64,000 bases of DNA from an uncultured Candidatus Entotheonella sp. (GTDB lineage Bacteria; Tectomicrobia; Entotheonellia; Entotheonellales; Entotheonellaceae), in contig OY282375.1 of assembly GCA_958295825.1 (NCBI GenBank), positions 1,101,489-1,165,488 on the forward strand, written 5' to 3'. A program made the position numbers and the translations under genes. Below are positions 36,798-44,917 of this stretch, piece after piece (within the stretch, counting starts at the first letter, position 1; each line of letters opens with the position of its first letter). A model generated the notes under the pieces. It saw only the letters and a program-made list of their open reading frames with translations. It was not told the origin of the DNA and ran no database searches.

Positions 36798-37337
36798 TCA
36801 CCCGTCGTTAATAAAGGCTTCTTCCAGGCCGACGGCGGCTCTCTCGAAAGGCTCGAGCGGGTCGTGCCGGTGCATGCCCTCCAAAAGTCGCATTGCCTCC
36901 GAGTCGTCGCCGGGCCGTTCCGTCGCCCAGATCAGGCGCACATCCTTGTCCGGTCGGGAGTCCGTCGTAGTGGCCTGTCCGGACGCCTCGGAAGAGGCAA
37001 TCAGACAGAGAGGCACCTGCACCTGAATATCGTCCGCGAATACCTGCGACGGTATTTCATCGGCAAGGGCAAGGAGCAGCACGGGGACCCGGTTCGCAGC
37101 CTGGAAGAGAACCTTGAGGAGAGAGGTTACAGCCTGCCGTCGAGCGTCGCCCCGGCGCCACAGAAGCGAGTGGTGAACGTCGATACGGGTGAAACAGAAA
37201 TCCAGGGGTTCACCCCGTCCGGAGGTCAGAAAAAGGGCACCCCTGATGCCTTTTCCATCGGCTTCATCCACGAACCGCAGAAAGCCCACGGCGCCGGTGG
37301 GTTCACCCTCTCTAAGGTCCTCGAAAGGAATTGGCAA
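36798..37337 (-). CDS. Unrecognised 179-aa protein of the five-gene operon
   Basis: Begins at TTG 37337, about 9 bp after GAGGG. Central segments GALFLTSGRGEPLDFCFTRIDVHHSLLW and VPVLLLALADEIPSQVF read as alternating beta strands and helices; the last 40 residues are helical (SEAMRLLEGMHRHDPLEPFERAAVGLEEAF). No catalytic residues recognised. Its fixed place between the ATPase and the SNF2 gene suggests a dedicated accessory subunit. Confidence 0.6.
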   Translation of the reverse strand: MPIPFEDLREGEPTGAVGFLRFVDEADGKGIRGALFLTSGRGEPLDFCFTRIDVHHSLLWRRGDARRQAVTSLLKVLFQAANRVPVLLLALADEIPSQVFADDIQVQVPLCLIASSEASGQATTTDSRPDKDVRLIWATERPGDDSEAMRLLEGMHRHDPLEPFERAAVGLEEAFINDG

Positions 37338-37373
37338 CTCAGTATCCCTCAGGCAGGCGAACTCATGACGCGA

Positions 37374-38651
37374 TCATCTCACGTCGTCCGCTTGGTCTTC
37401 AGCTTCTCGCGTCAGATCAGGATGCTCCTGATAATCAGGCCGGTAATCCATCGCCTCCGTTTCAGGTCGGAAGTTTGGATACAAGCGCATCAAGTCCCAC
37501 TCATTGATCGCTGTTCGGACCTTGTGCCTCATCTTGCCGCGATAACCTGCCCCGCCTGCCGTTATCGCCACTGGCGACGCTTCCCAAGCGTAGGCGATAC
37601 TGTAGATGTGTCGCAGCTTTTCGACTGCCGTCGTTACTTTCTCAGTGGTCGGCGGCTCCAACTGGATAGCCTCCCGTTCGAGCACGCGCATGCCCGTCTC
37701 AGCCTTGGCTGCAATGGCAGATTCCCCGCGAGAACGCAGCCAGGGACCCACATAGTCGCGGTCTTGCTTGCCGCCCACGCCCAAAATAGCGGCAGCGAAA
37801 TCGGCTGTCACGGTGCCAACGACAACAAGCCCCGGGTAGGCTTCACCGGGAACCCTCCCCAACCAGCGGGCCAGTTCCGCGTATGACCTGGCTCTTTGCA
37901 GCCGACTGTAAGAACCGACCAATTCGCCTTCGTCCAACAAGACCACCCAACCCTGATAGCCTGCTCCCTTGATGAGTTCCACTGCGAACCGTAACCGTTG
38001 TGGAGATAGCTCGCTCGCTTTCGGCGCTTTGAAGGCATAGTTTTGCAGTTGACCTATCGCTCGGAGTCCGTTCTTGATCCTGGAAACCGCGATCTTGCCT
38101 CCCGACCAGAAGGCTCTGATATCGCTAATCAGTTCTGGATCATTTGCCTTTTCATGGACGGTCAGCGTCGCCGGAAACATCCGATGCAGGCCATTTCGCT
38201 CGGAATCGGCCCATTTGAAGAAACGGGAAGCCGTCTCTGGATTCTCATGCAGCCCGATCCCGAGCTCTTCCATCAATTGCCCGGAGCGGCCGGGCATGCG
38301 TCCATGGTCGATTGCAGATTTGAAAACCTTGCCCAGGTCATACAGAGGTGTTTCTTTACTGACGGCCACACGACTGCATACAAACCCTTGCGACAACGCC
38401 TGGTGTTCCAGATAGGAAAGCAGGTGGGACTTGCCCGAGCCGAAATCGCCGGAAACCAGCATCCCCAGAGAACTGGAAGGGGGACTTTGCTGATCCGCGC
38501 ACTGCCGAAGGAGTATGGCGAATTGATTCTCCGCCTTGGGTTGATTACATCCCAGGATCCTTACCGCTTCCCGGTTGGGCACACCACTCCTCAGGGCTTC
38601 CAACGCCCGTCGGTACGTAAAAACGAGTTTTCCATCTGCGTCCGTATCCAT
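37374..38651 (-). CDS. DUF2791/BrxD-like P-loop ATPase
   Basis: 425 aa. TYRRALEALRSGVPNREAVRILGCNQPKAE opens the protein, GDFGSGKSHLL (68-78) is Walker A, VCSRVAVSKETPLYDLGKVF follows, and GWVVLLDEGELV (234-246) is Walker B with catalytic E241. LVVVGTVTADF near 275 resembles a sensor strand. The overall pattern matches the DUF2791 ATPases known as BrxD in type 2 BREX and related ATPases in other helicase-associated defence operons. None of the other BREX genes (pglX, pglZ, brxC) is present. The stop is 36 bp before the small protein gene. Confidence 0.75.
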   Translation of the reverse strand: MDTDADGKLVFTYRRALEALRSGVPNREAVRILGCNQPKAENQFAILLRQCADQQSPPSSSLGMLVSGDFGSGKSHLLSYLEHQALSQGFVCSRVAVSKETPLYDLGKVFKSAIDHGRMPGRSGQLMEELGIGLHENPETASRFFKWADSERNGLHRMFPATLTVHEKANDPELISDIRAFWSGGKIAVSRIKNGLRAIGQLQNYAFKAPKASELSPQRLRFAVELIKGAGYQGWVVLLDEGELVGSYSRLQRARSYAELARWLGRVPGEAYPGLVVVGTVTADFAAAILGVGGKQDRDYVGPWLRSRGESAIAAKAETGMRVLEREAIQLEPPTTEKVTTAVEKLRHIYSIAYAWEASPVAITAGGAGYRGKMRHKVRTAINEWDLMRLYPNFRPETEAMDYRPDYQEHPDLTREAEDQADDVR

Positions 38652-38665
38652 GAACGCCCCTTTTT

Positions 38666-39622
38666 TCAGGATAGTCGCACCAGGGAAGCCATGGGATTCA
38701 CCTGATTCTTATCGTGGACGTCATCCATGATTCTCGTCATGAGGGCTTGATAGATGTGATATCCCTTGGGGCCGGTTTCATCAAGGAATTCGTTATTGGT
38801 TACGACGACCATCAAAGCCCCTGTCAGTTGGTCCGTTGCATCAACGAACTCCCTCAAAACCTCATAGTGGTCCATGGCCATAGCCCGGGTGTAGTGCCTG
38901 AGCCCATCTCTCGGATTGCGAGCAAGGGTGACGCGGGAATTGTCGAACAGGATGACGGTCCCGGCATAGCCTACATACCGGAACCAATAGAGAGCCGATT
39001 CAATGAAATGCCTCGCGGTCGTCCGGTTGATACCGGTATAGACCGAAAATGACTTGACGTGACTTACTCTCGTGACTGCGCCGGTCAACCAATCGATCAA
39101 GGGCTGACCAACATAGGCATCATATCCACGCCTATTCTCACACTGGCAGAAATGGGACATGGCGACTCTGAAATCTTTGGCCATGTGACGGTTTTTGGCG
39201 ACGTCGCTGTCGATGAACGGCCGCAACTCCCTGTAAATCGATTCCGACTCAAGCGCGTTGGCTTCTCCGATGGCCGCAAAGGGGTTGCGCTCCTGACGGG
39301 GATCAAGGTGATCGGCCCGGTAGCCCCTCTCTTTAGCCAGCTTCAGAATCAGGCGGCGAGCCGACAAGCGCCAATCCACCTGGCTCGCCATCCCGAAGAA
39401 GATATCCTGGGGCATGTGAACCCGGATCGCCACCGCATCGAGCTTGACCACCACGTAACCCGCTGCCCGGCATTGGCTCTGCAGAGCCTCATACAGTGCC
39501 GGCTTCAGGCCGTCCTGCGTCACGGCAAACTTGATGGACGCGCCGCCATCTCTGATGAAAGACGACAGGTATTCGGAGTCAATGCACCGCAGCCATTCCT
39601 GCAGCGGCATGGTGGTTGCCAT
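38666..39622 (-). CDS. Degenerate DUF2791-like ATPase paralogue
   Basis: 318 aa. The layout parallels its neighbour: EWLRCIDSEYLSSFIRDGG, then a GGASIKF segment (26-32) where Walker A should be, without GK[ST]; VGYAGTVILFDNSRV (217-231) aligns with the partner's GYQGWVVLLDEGELV but has D227-N228 instead of D-E; LMVVVTNNEFLDE follows as the next strand. So the nucleotide-binding and catalytic residues look lost while the scaffold is kept. It may be a structural or regulatory half of a hetero-oligomer. Its ATG overlaps the upstream stop by one base. Confidence 0.6.
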   Translation of the reverse strand: MATTMPLQEWLRCIDSEYLSSFIRDGGASIKFAVTQDGLKPALYEALQSQCRAAGYVVVKLDAVAIRVHMPQDIFFGMASQVDWRLSARRLILKLAKERGYRADHLDPRQERNPFAAIGEANALESESIYRELRPFIDSDVAKNRHMAKDFRVAMSHFCQCENRRGYDAYVGQPLIDWLTGAVTRVSHVKSFSVYTGINRTTARHFIESALYWFRYVGYAGTVILFDNSRVTLARNPRDGLRHYTRAMAMDHYEVLREFVDATDQLTGALMVVVTNNEFLDETGPKGYHIYQALMTRIMDDVHDKNQVNPMASLVRLS

Positions 39623-40407
39623 TATTCGCCCCTGGAAAACTGAATGCCGTAATACGTAATGACCTGTCCATCGGGACCGACAAAGGGAAAGATGCCACGC
39701 ACGCTTCGGGTTCCCGCAGCAGCCGGAAACGAAACGCGTGCCCCTGACTTGGTATGGGTCGGTCCGTTGCTTTCCAGGAAATACAGGCTCCTGGCGAATT
39801 CCGTTTTGTCGTACTCGCGGCTACTCCCCGGCAAGCTGGTGAAAATCTCGTAGATTCTGGCCAGCGGCATCACAGGCTCTTTGAGCAAGCCGGCAGGTTC
39901 GGCAAACTGCCTGTAGACCTTGTATAGAGACTCCAGAAACGCCTCCGACCCGAAGCGAGGCTGCTTTTTCTGGTTGTTCACCAGAATTTCGGTAAGGTAG
40001 GACGGTCTTAATGTCGAAACCTTCTTCTTGTCGATGCCGATAGCGTGGTCCCCAGGGAAAATACGAACGATAGACGGATAAGCAATCAATCTGTCGTCCC
40101 GCTCATAGATGGCCAAGCCGTTTTTCTCCGCAACGCTACGTAACTCGACGGCGTAATGCTCCTTGAGATATTCCGTCTCCCCTCCGTCCTCGAAAGGCCA
40201 GGTAGCAACGGCGTTTGCCACTTCCTGACGGAGGGTATCCAGGGCACCGTCCAGCCTGGAAGCCCCCCTTTTGATGGCGCCGATATTCCCCTCCTTGGCC
40301 GCCTTTTGCAAAGCTCTGGCCAGTTTTGCCAGCTCCGTCGCAGATTTCAGGGTCGAGGCGGCAGCGGTCTCCGTATCATGACAGGCCTGCTCAAAACTCG
40401 TCGTCAT
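39622..40407 (-). CDS. Unrecognised coiled-coil-containing protein, first gene of the five-gene operon
   Basis: 261 aa from ATG 40407, chosen because GAGGA lies 5 bp upstream; in-frame ATGs at 40431 and 40428 also exist. Residues 8-75 are strongly helical (STLKSATELAKLARALQKAAKEGNIGAIKRGA) and end in an amphipathic segment; residues 80-160 look mixed (IVRIFPGDHAIGIDKKKVSTLRP); 170-261 contain LPGSSREYDKTEFARSLYFLE. No catalytic motif. As the leading gene it may bind DNA or sense the trigger, but that is a guess. The TAATG junction couples it to the degenerate ATPase. Confidence 0.55.
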   Translation of the reverse strand: MTTSFEQACHDTETAAASTLKSATELAKLARALQKAAKEGNIGAIKRGASRLDGALDTLRQEVANAVATWPFEDGGETEYLKEHYAVELRSVAEKNGLAIYERDDRLIAYPSIVRIFPGDHAIGIDKKKVSTLRPSYLTEILVNNQKKQPRFGSEAFLESLYKVYRQFAEPAGLLKEPVMPLARIYEIFTSLPGSSREYDKTEFARSLYFLESNGPTHTKSGARVSFPAAAGTRSVRGIFPFVGPDGQVITYYGIQFSRGE

Positions 40408-40518
40408 GCTTTCCTCACTTTCGTTCATCATGCCAAGCCCGGCCGTGCCGGGGTCCCGGCCGCTGTTTTCCCGTTGACAGTCTCGTTGACAAAACCGAGC
40501 CGTGGCTTCATGCGTCCA

Positions 40519-41655
40519 CTACCCCGTCCGGCGAGCCACGACGAACGACTCGTCGGTGAACCACAGGGACTGGTATTTCTGCAACACGGACTGGGTAGCT
40601 CGCAGGTAGGCACCCTGGCTCATGGCCTGCTGCAACAGGTCGTCCTCGATCTGAGCAACGTAAATGGCGGCGTTCCAGGCAGCGAGAAGAGTGGAGGTGC
40701 CGATGTTGTTGGTGATTTCCCAAGGCTGGGTGTGCAGGACGTAGTTGAACTCGGAGCGCGCTTTGCTGTAGGGGTGGTAAGTCAGGTCCGGTTCGCTCTC
40801 CCGCAATTGGCTGCGCAGCTCCTTGAGCAGGGCTTGGCGCGGGGTGCGAAAGGGATCCTCCTCCGGCCACACGGCGCGGATGATCTCCATGCCAGGGTCG
40901 CGTCCGGTGGACTGAAAGGTCACCAGCCGGCCGCCGGGCGCCAGACTGCGGGCCAGCGGCGCCAAGACGTTGCGGACCTTGAGCGGCGCAGGCAGGCGGG
41001 CGCGAAAGGGCTGCGACGCGATGACGAGGTCGTATTCATGATCCTGCTGACCCGGCTGCGGGAGGATCGGGTCGAGAACGAATTTGTGGTCAGCGCGGTA
41101 CAGAATCAGAACCGACGGCGTCACATACAGCGGATTGCCGGTGCGCTGGCTCGTCGTGGCCTGCCAGCCCTCGCGCAGATAGCTTTGCAGCTCGTTGATC
41201 TGCTGGTTGAACTCATAGGCCGTCGTGCCTTGCAAGGGTATGTCCCACCAGTTCAGCTTGGCCTGTATGGCCGGGTTGCGCGGCTGCAACCGCGGCGCCT
41301 CGGAGTAGAACATGTTGGTAACCACCAGCACTGTCTGCGGGTGCTCGAAAAAACGGTCGCCCATGCGCCCCAGGCTGATGCGCACGTCTTCCAGGCTGAC
41401 TTCCTTGCCGACCACCAGAAAGGGGATGGTGGGAAAGCGGTGGTGCAGCTGCCGCATCACTTGGCTGAGCACGGTGGCGTCGCCCATGCCAGCATCGAAG
41501 ACCCGCAGGGCGGGAGGCACCGGCCGCAGGTGTTTGAACTCCATGCCGACGCGGTCGGCAACAACCCATTTTTCGCTGCACGTGGTCACGAACAACAAGT
41601 ATTTTTCGCGGTTGTCGAAGAAGCGAAAATGCTGTATGTCAGTAGCGGTTTCCAT
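40519..41655 (-). CDS. SAM-dependent methyltransferase-like protein, uncharacterised
   Basis: 378 aa. PALRVFDAGMGDATVLSQVMRQL carries a Rossmann motif I (D-x-G-x-G-D-x-T), HEYDLVIASQPF reads like motif IV, and LAPLARSLAPGGRLVTFQS like the strand 5 region with G-G-R. Long insertions separate these motifs (LQPRNPAIQAKLNWWD, QQINELQSYLREG). The substrate is unknown. It is on the same strand as the five-gene operon and lies 88 bp upstream of it, so it could be a sixth member, but the gap and different character argue for an independent gene. Confidence 0.6.
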   Translation of the reverse strand: METATDIQHFRFFDNREKYLLFVTTCSEKWVVADRVGMEFKHLRPVPPALRVFDAGMGDATVLSQVMRQLHHRFPTIPFLVVGKEVSLEDVRISLGRMGDRFFEHPQTVLVVTNMFYSEAPRLQPRNPAIQAKLNWWDIPLQGTTAYEFNQQINELQSYLREGWQATTSQRTGNPLYVTPSVLILYRADHKFVLDPILPQPGQQDHEYDLVIASQPFRARLPAPLKVRNVLAPLARSLAPGGRLVTFQSTGRDPGMEIIRAVWPEEDPFRTPRQALLKELRSQLRESEPDLTYHPYSKARSEFNYVLHTQPWEITNNIGTSTLLAAWNAAIYVAQIEDDLLQQAMSQGAYLRATQSVLQKYQSLWFTDESFVVARRTG

Positions 41656-41821
41656 GCGGTGCGGTCTCTCCTCGAAGGTTCACGACATGCCGGGCGGTTT
41701 GTAGCGTAGGGTCGGTTCAAAGTCAACGCCGCCACGCCGCTCGCCCCTGTCTATGAGACGGCAGGCATCGACCACGTCAGCAGCGTCACGCAAGCAGCCC
41801 GTCATAGCGGAGGTTTATTGA

Positions 41822-42706
41822 ATGAACGCGCGTCCATTCGTAGAAGTTTTGGAATCGGGAAAATTTGTCGTCACTGCCGAGTTGAATCCGCCCAAGGGCA
41901 CCAACCTCGAGCCGCTGTTTGCCCACGCCGAACGGCTGAAGAATGACATCGACGCGTTCAACCTGACCGATTCCCACAGCGCCCGCATGAGCATGGCCCC
42001 GATGGGGGCGGCGTCTCTGCTGGTGCAGCGAGGTATCGAACCGATCATGCAGGTCACCTGCCGCGACCGCAACCGCATTGCCCTGCAATCCGACCTGCTG
42101 GCAGCCCGCGCGCTGGGGGTGCGCAACGTGCTGACGATGACCGGCGACACCCCGGCGGCCGGCGATCACCCGGACGCCAAAGGCGTGTTTGACGTTGACG
42201 GCATCGGCCTGCTGCAGGCCGTCGCCGCGCTGCAATCGGGCCAGGACCTCGGCGGCCAATCCCTGCGCGGCGCGCCTGATTTCTGCGTTGGCGCTGTGGT
42301 CAACCCCGGCGCGCCCGACTTGCAAAAGGAACTTGGCCGCATGCGCGACAAGGTGGCTTGCGGCGCCCGCTTTTTCCAAACCCAAGCGGTGTACGACCCA
42401 GCGGCGTTCGCGGCATTTATGCAGAAGGTGAAGGACGACAAGGTGTCGATACTCGCCAGCTGCATCGTGCTCAGGTCGGCGAACATGGCCCGACGGATGA
42501 ACACGGTGCCGGGTATTTCCATCCCCGCAACCCTGATCCAAGAGATGGAAGCCGCAGCCGATCCGGCACGCCAAGGCATCGCCATCGCCGGACGCATCAT
42601 TCGGGAGCTCAAGGGTTTGGCCCACGGCATTCACCTCATCGCCATCGGGCAGGAGAACCGTATCCCTGAAATCCTGGACGAGGCCGGTCTACCCGGCAAG
42701 AAATGA
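41822..42706 (+). CDS. metF: Methylenetetrahydrofolate reductase family protein
   Basis: 294 aa. FVVTAELNPPKGTNLEPLFAHAERL is the MetF N-terminus with the catalytic glutamate in T-A-E-L-N-P-P-K-G, VRNVLTMTGDTP the FAD-binding T-G-D motif, and GARFFQTQAVYDPAAF the folate-site segment with F-x-Q-T-Q. The enzyme reduces 5,10-methylene-THF to 5-methyl-THF for methionine synthesis. This short form lacks a C-terminal extension. ATG 41822 follows GCGGAGG. An IS5-family remnant begins 14 bp after its stop. Confidence 0.88.
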   Translation: MNARPFVEVLESGKFVVTAELNPPKGTNLEPLFAHAERLKNDIDAFNLTDSHSARMSMAPMGAASLLVQRGIEPIMQVTCRDRNRIALQSDLLAARALGVRNVLTMTGDTPAAGDHPDAKGVFDVDGIGLLQAVAALQSGQDLGGQSLRGAPDFCVGAVVNPGAPDLQKELGRMRDKVACGARFFQTQAVYDPAAFAAFMQKVKDDKVSILASCIVLRSANMARRMNTVPGISIPATLIQEMEAAADPARQGIAIAGRIIRELKGLAHGIHLIAIGQENRIPEILDEAGLPGKK

Positions 42707-42720
42707 CCGCGGCGGTTTGG

Positions 42721-42888
42721 GGGCCTGTTGAATTCATATTCTCCCGGGGCTTATGAGTAGGCGGCTGCTCCTTCCCCAAACCTGCCAATCTCCAGCACCA
42801 GGAGATGATCGGATGGACCGCATCGGGGCTCCGTGACGCACAGGGGGAGCGGCTCGCTCCCTTGCTCCCCGGTAAACCCGGTGACCCG
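42721..42888 (+). mobile_element. Truncated IS5-family element abutting the CRISPR array
   Basis: Starts with GGGCCTGTTGAATT, matching the terminal repeat of the element at 28946 (GGGCCTGTTGACATT). It is followed by a transposase N-terminus from ATG 42805: LRDAQGERLAPLLPGKPGDP, clearly related to the LSDSQWARVAPLLPGKNGDP of the complete copy. The sequence ends exactly where the first CRISPR repeat begins, so 3' transposase and the right terminal repeat are missing. The element occupies the place where the array leader would be expected. Confidence 0.75.
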
Positions 42889-44497
42889 GTTGCGGATTGC
42901 GGCCACTTCTCGACCTGCTACACTCGACTGCCCTCAGACAGCAGATACGCGAGGTTGCGGATTGCGGCCACTTCTCGACCTGCTACACTCCGCGCGACGG
43001 GACAGCATCACAGTCGTAGTTGCGGATTGCGGCCACTTCTCGACCTGCTACACTCGAACACCTTGAGGCCCTGGCCGCGCGCCTGTTGCGGATTGCGGCC
43101 ACTTCTCGACCTGCTACACTCGATTAAGGATCTCAAGTTGGGGCGGTACAAGTTGCGGATTGCGGCCACTTCTCGACCTGCTACACTTTCGGCAACATCG
43201 GGCGCGCCTTCGCCCTGGTTGCGGATTGCGGCCACTTCTCGACCTGCTACACTTTCGTATGGTCATCAGCGCCACCGTGCGTGGTTGCGGATTGCGGCCA
43301 CTTCTCGACCTGCTACACTGCGGCGTGCGAGATGCGTGACGCGCTCGTGTTGCGGATTGCGGCCACTTCTCGACCTGCTACACTCGCCACAACACGGCTG
43401 ACGACATTGCCAAGGTTGCGGATTGCGGCCACTTCTCGACCTGCTACACTTTAACCCCTGGTAAGGAGGCAGCATGACTGGTTGCGGATTGCGGCCACTT
43501 CTCGACCTGCTACACTGCTCGTGTGGTTTACGTCTCGGCAACCGGTTGCGGATTGCGGCCACTTCTCGACCTGCTACACTTGTGCACGTCGCGGGGGTTA
43601 CCAGTGGGGGTTGCGGATTGCGGCCACTTCTCGACCTGCTACACTATTATCGGAAGCAGTAACCTTCCGTCAGTCGTTGCGGATTGCGGCCACTTCTCGA
43701 CCTGCTACACTTGCGCGGCCTGATTCGAGCCGCTGCGCAGGTTGCGGATTGCGGCCACTTCTCGACCTGCTACACTAGCAGCTCTTCGGTGACCACGCCC
43801 TGCTGGTTGCGGATTGCGGCCACTTCTCGACCTGCTACACTCGCCCATCCCCATATTACCCAGATCGACTTGTTGCGGATTGCGGCCACTTCTCGACCTG
43901 CTACACTGTGCGGCTTCGAGCACGTCCAGGACGCCGAGTTGCGGATTGCGGCCACTTCTCGACCTGCTACACTGGCGGCGGCGCTGGCCCCCCAGCCGGA
44001 GTCGTTGCGGATTGCGGCCACTTCTCGACCTGCTACACTCCGGTGCGTACTTTGTGACACGCCGGCCTAGTTGCGGATTGCGGCCACTTCTCGACCTGCT
44101 ACACTATACAACCGACCGATCTGACTGGGTACAAGGTTGCGGATTGCGGCCACTTCTCGACCTGCTACACTCATCACGGACCGGACGCTGGTAGAGAGCG
44201 TGTTGCGGATTGCGGCCACTTCTCGACCTGCTACACTTTGGGAGGGTCTGTCTGCGATTGCAGGGTTGCGGATTGCGGCCACTTCTCGACCTGCTACACT
44301 CGGTGGTGATGGTCAACCGATACCTGGAAAGTTGCGGATTGCGGCCACTTCTCGACCTGCTACACTCCAACCACGCGGGCGGCGTCATTACCAGCGTTGC
44401 GGATTGCGGCCACTTCTCGACCTGCTACACTTCAGCCCCTTACACTGGCTCGGTGTCGTTCGTTGCGGATTGCGGCCACTTCTCGACCTGCTACACT
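42889..44497 (+). CRISPR. Type II-C CRISPR array, 25 repeats and 24 spacers
   Basis: A 36-bp repeat beginning GTTGCGGATTGCGGCCACTT and ending TGCTACACT occurs 25 times from 42889 to 44497. All copies read identically, including both terminal ones. Spacers are 27-31 bp. The strand shown is the crRNA sense: the predicted tracrRNA at 49009 is complementary to it. Each repeat ends TGCTACACT, an extended -10-like box, with TTGCGG 16 bp before it, so each repeat may start its own crRNA as in Neisseria-type II-C arrays. Repeats read toward cas2, opposite to the cas operon. Confidence 0.97.
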
Positions 44498-44548
44498 TGC
44501 CCTCGCCATAGGGTATTGAAAAACCTGCCGTTTCTACCCGTCCAGTCA

Positions 44549-44917
44549 TCAAAAAAACTCCAACTGGGCGAGTGGCGGCGGCGGTTTTTCTCGGTTTTTT
44601 CCAACAAAAACCTCGATGCGGCCAAACTGTTTGTCCGTGATAGTGAGAAATCGTACCTCTCCCGCCGACGGCACGCATTGCCCCATCCGCGCAACGTGGA
44701 CCTTGGCGTTTTCAATCGACGCGCAATGTCGTATATAGACCGAATACTGCATCATCGTGAACCCATCGTTCAGCAGGTCCGTTCGAAACCGGGCATAGGA
44801 CCTTCGGGCCTTCGGCGTATCGGTGGGCAAATCGAACATCACGATGACCCACATCGAACGCCATCCCCAAGGGTTCGCCCGTATCGTTCGCTGCCGAGTA
44901 TCACTCCACTTCCCCAT
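44549..44917 (-). CDS. cas2: CRISPR-associated endoribonuclease Cas2 (type II)
   Basis: About 122 aa. SMWVIVMFDLPTDTPKARRSYARFRTDLLNDGFTMMQYSVYIRHC is the Cas2 ferredoxin fold with the D in MFDLPT and the G-F-x-M-x-Q-x-S-V-Y motif; VRFLTITDKQFG follows. Cas2 dimers scaffold the Cas1-Cas2 spacer integrase. I chose ATG 44917, which has GGAGG nine bases upstream inside the cas1 3' end, giving an extended N-terminus as in many type II Cas2 proteins; ATG 44854 is the alternative. The stop lies 51 bp from the last repeat. Confidence 0.92.
   Translation of the reverse strand: MGKWSDTRQRTIRANPWGWRSMWVIVMFDLPTDTPKARRSYARFRTDLLNDGFTMMQYSVYIRHCASIENAKVHVARMGQCVPSAGEVRFLTITDKQFGRIEVFVGKNREKPPPPLAQLEFF

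Noticed and set aside
35021-40407. Calling the five-gene operon a BREX or Shango system
   Set aside because: Only the DUF2791-like ATPase and a helicase are shared; the methyltransferase, phosphatase and TerB-type components that define those systems are absent.
40156-41709. 517-aa plus-strand frame antisense to the methyltransferase-like gene and the first gene of the five-gene operon
   Set aside because: It crosses two minus-strand genes and has low-complexity composition; the minus-strand proteins carry motifs.
44498-44548. A CRISPR leader between the last repeat and cas2
   Set aside because: Only 51 bp, moderately AT-rich and without a promoter-like sequence; not enough to call.
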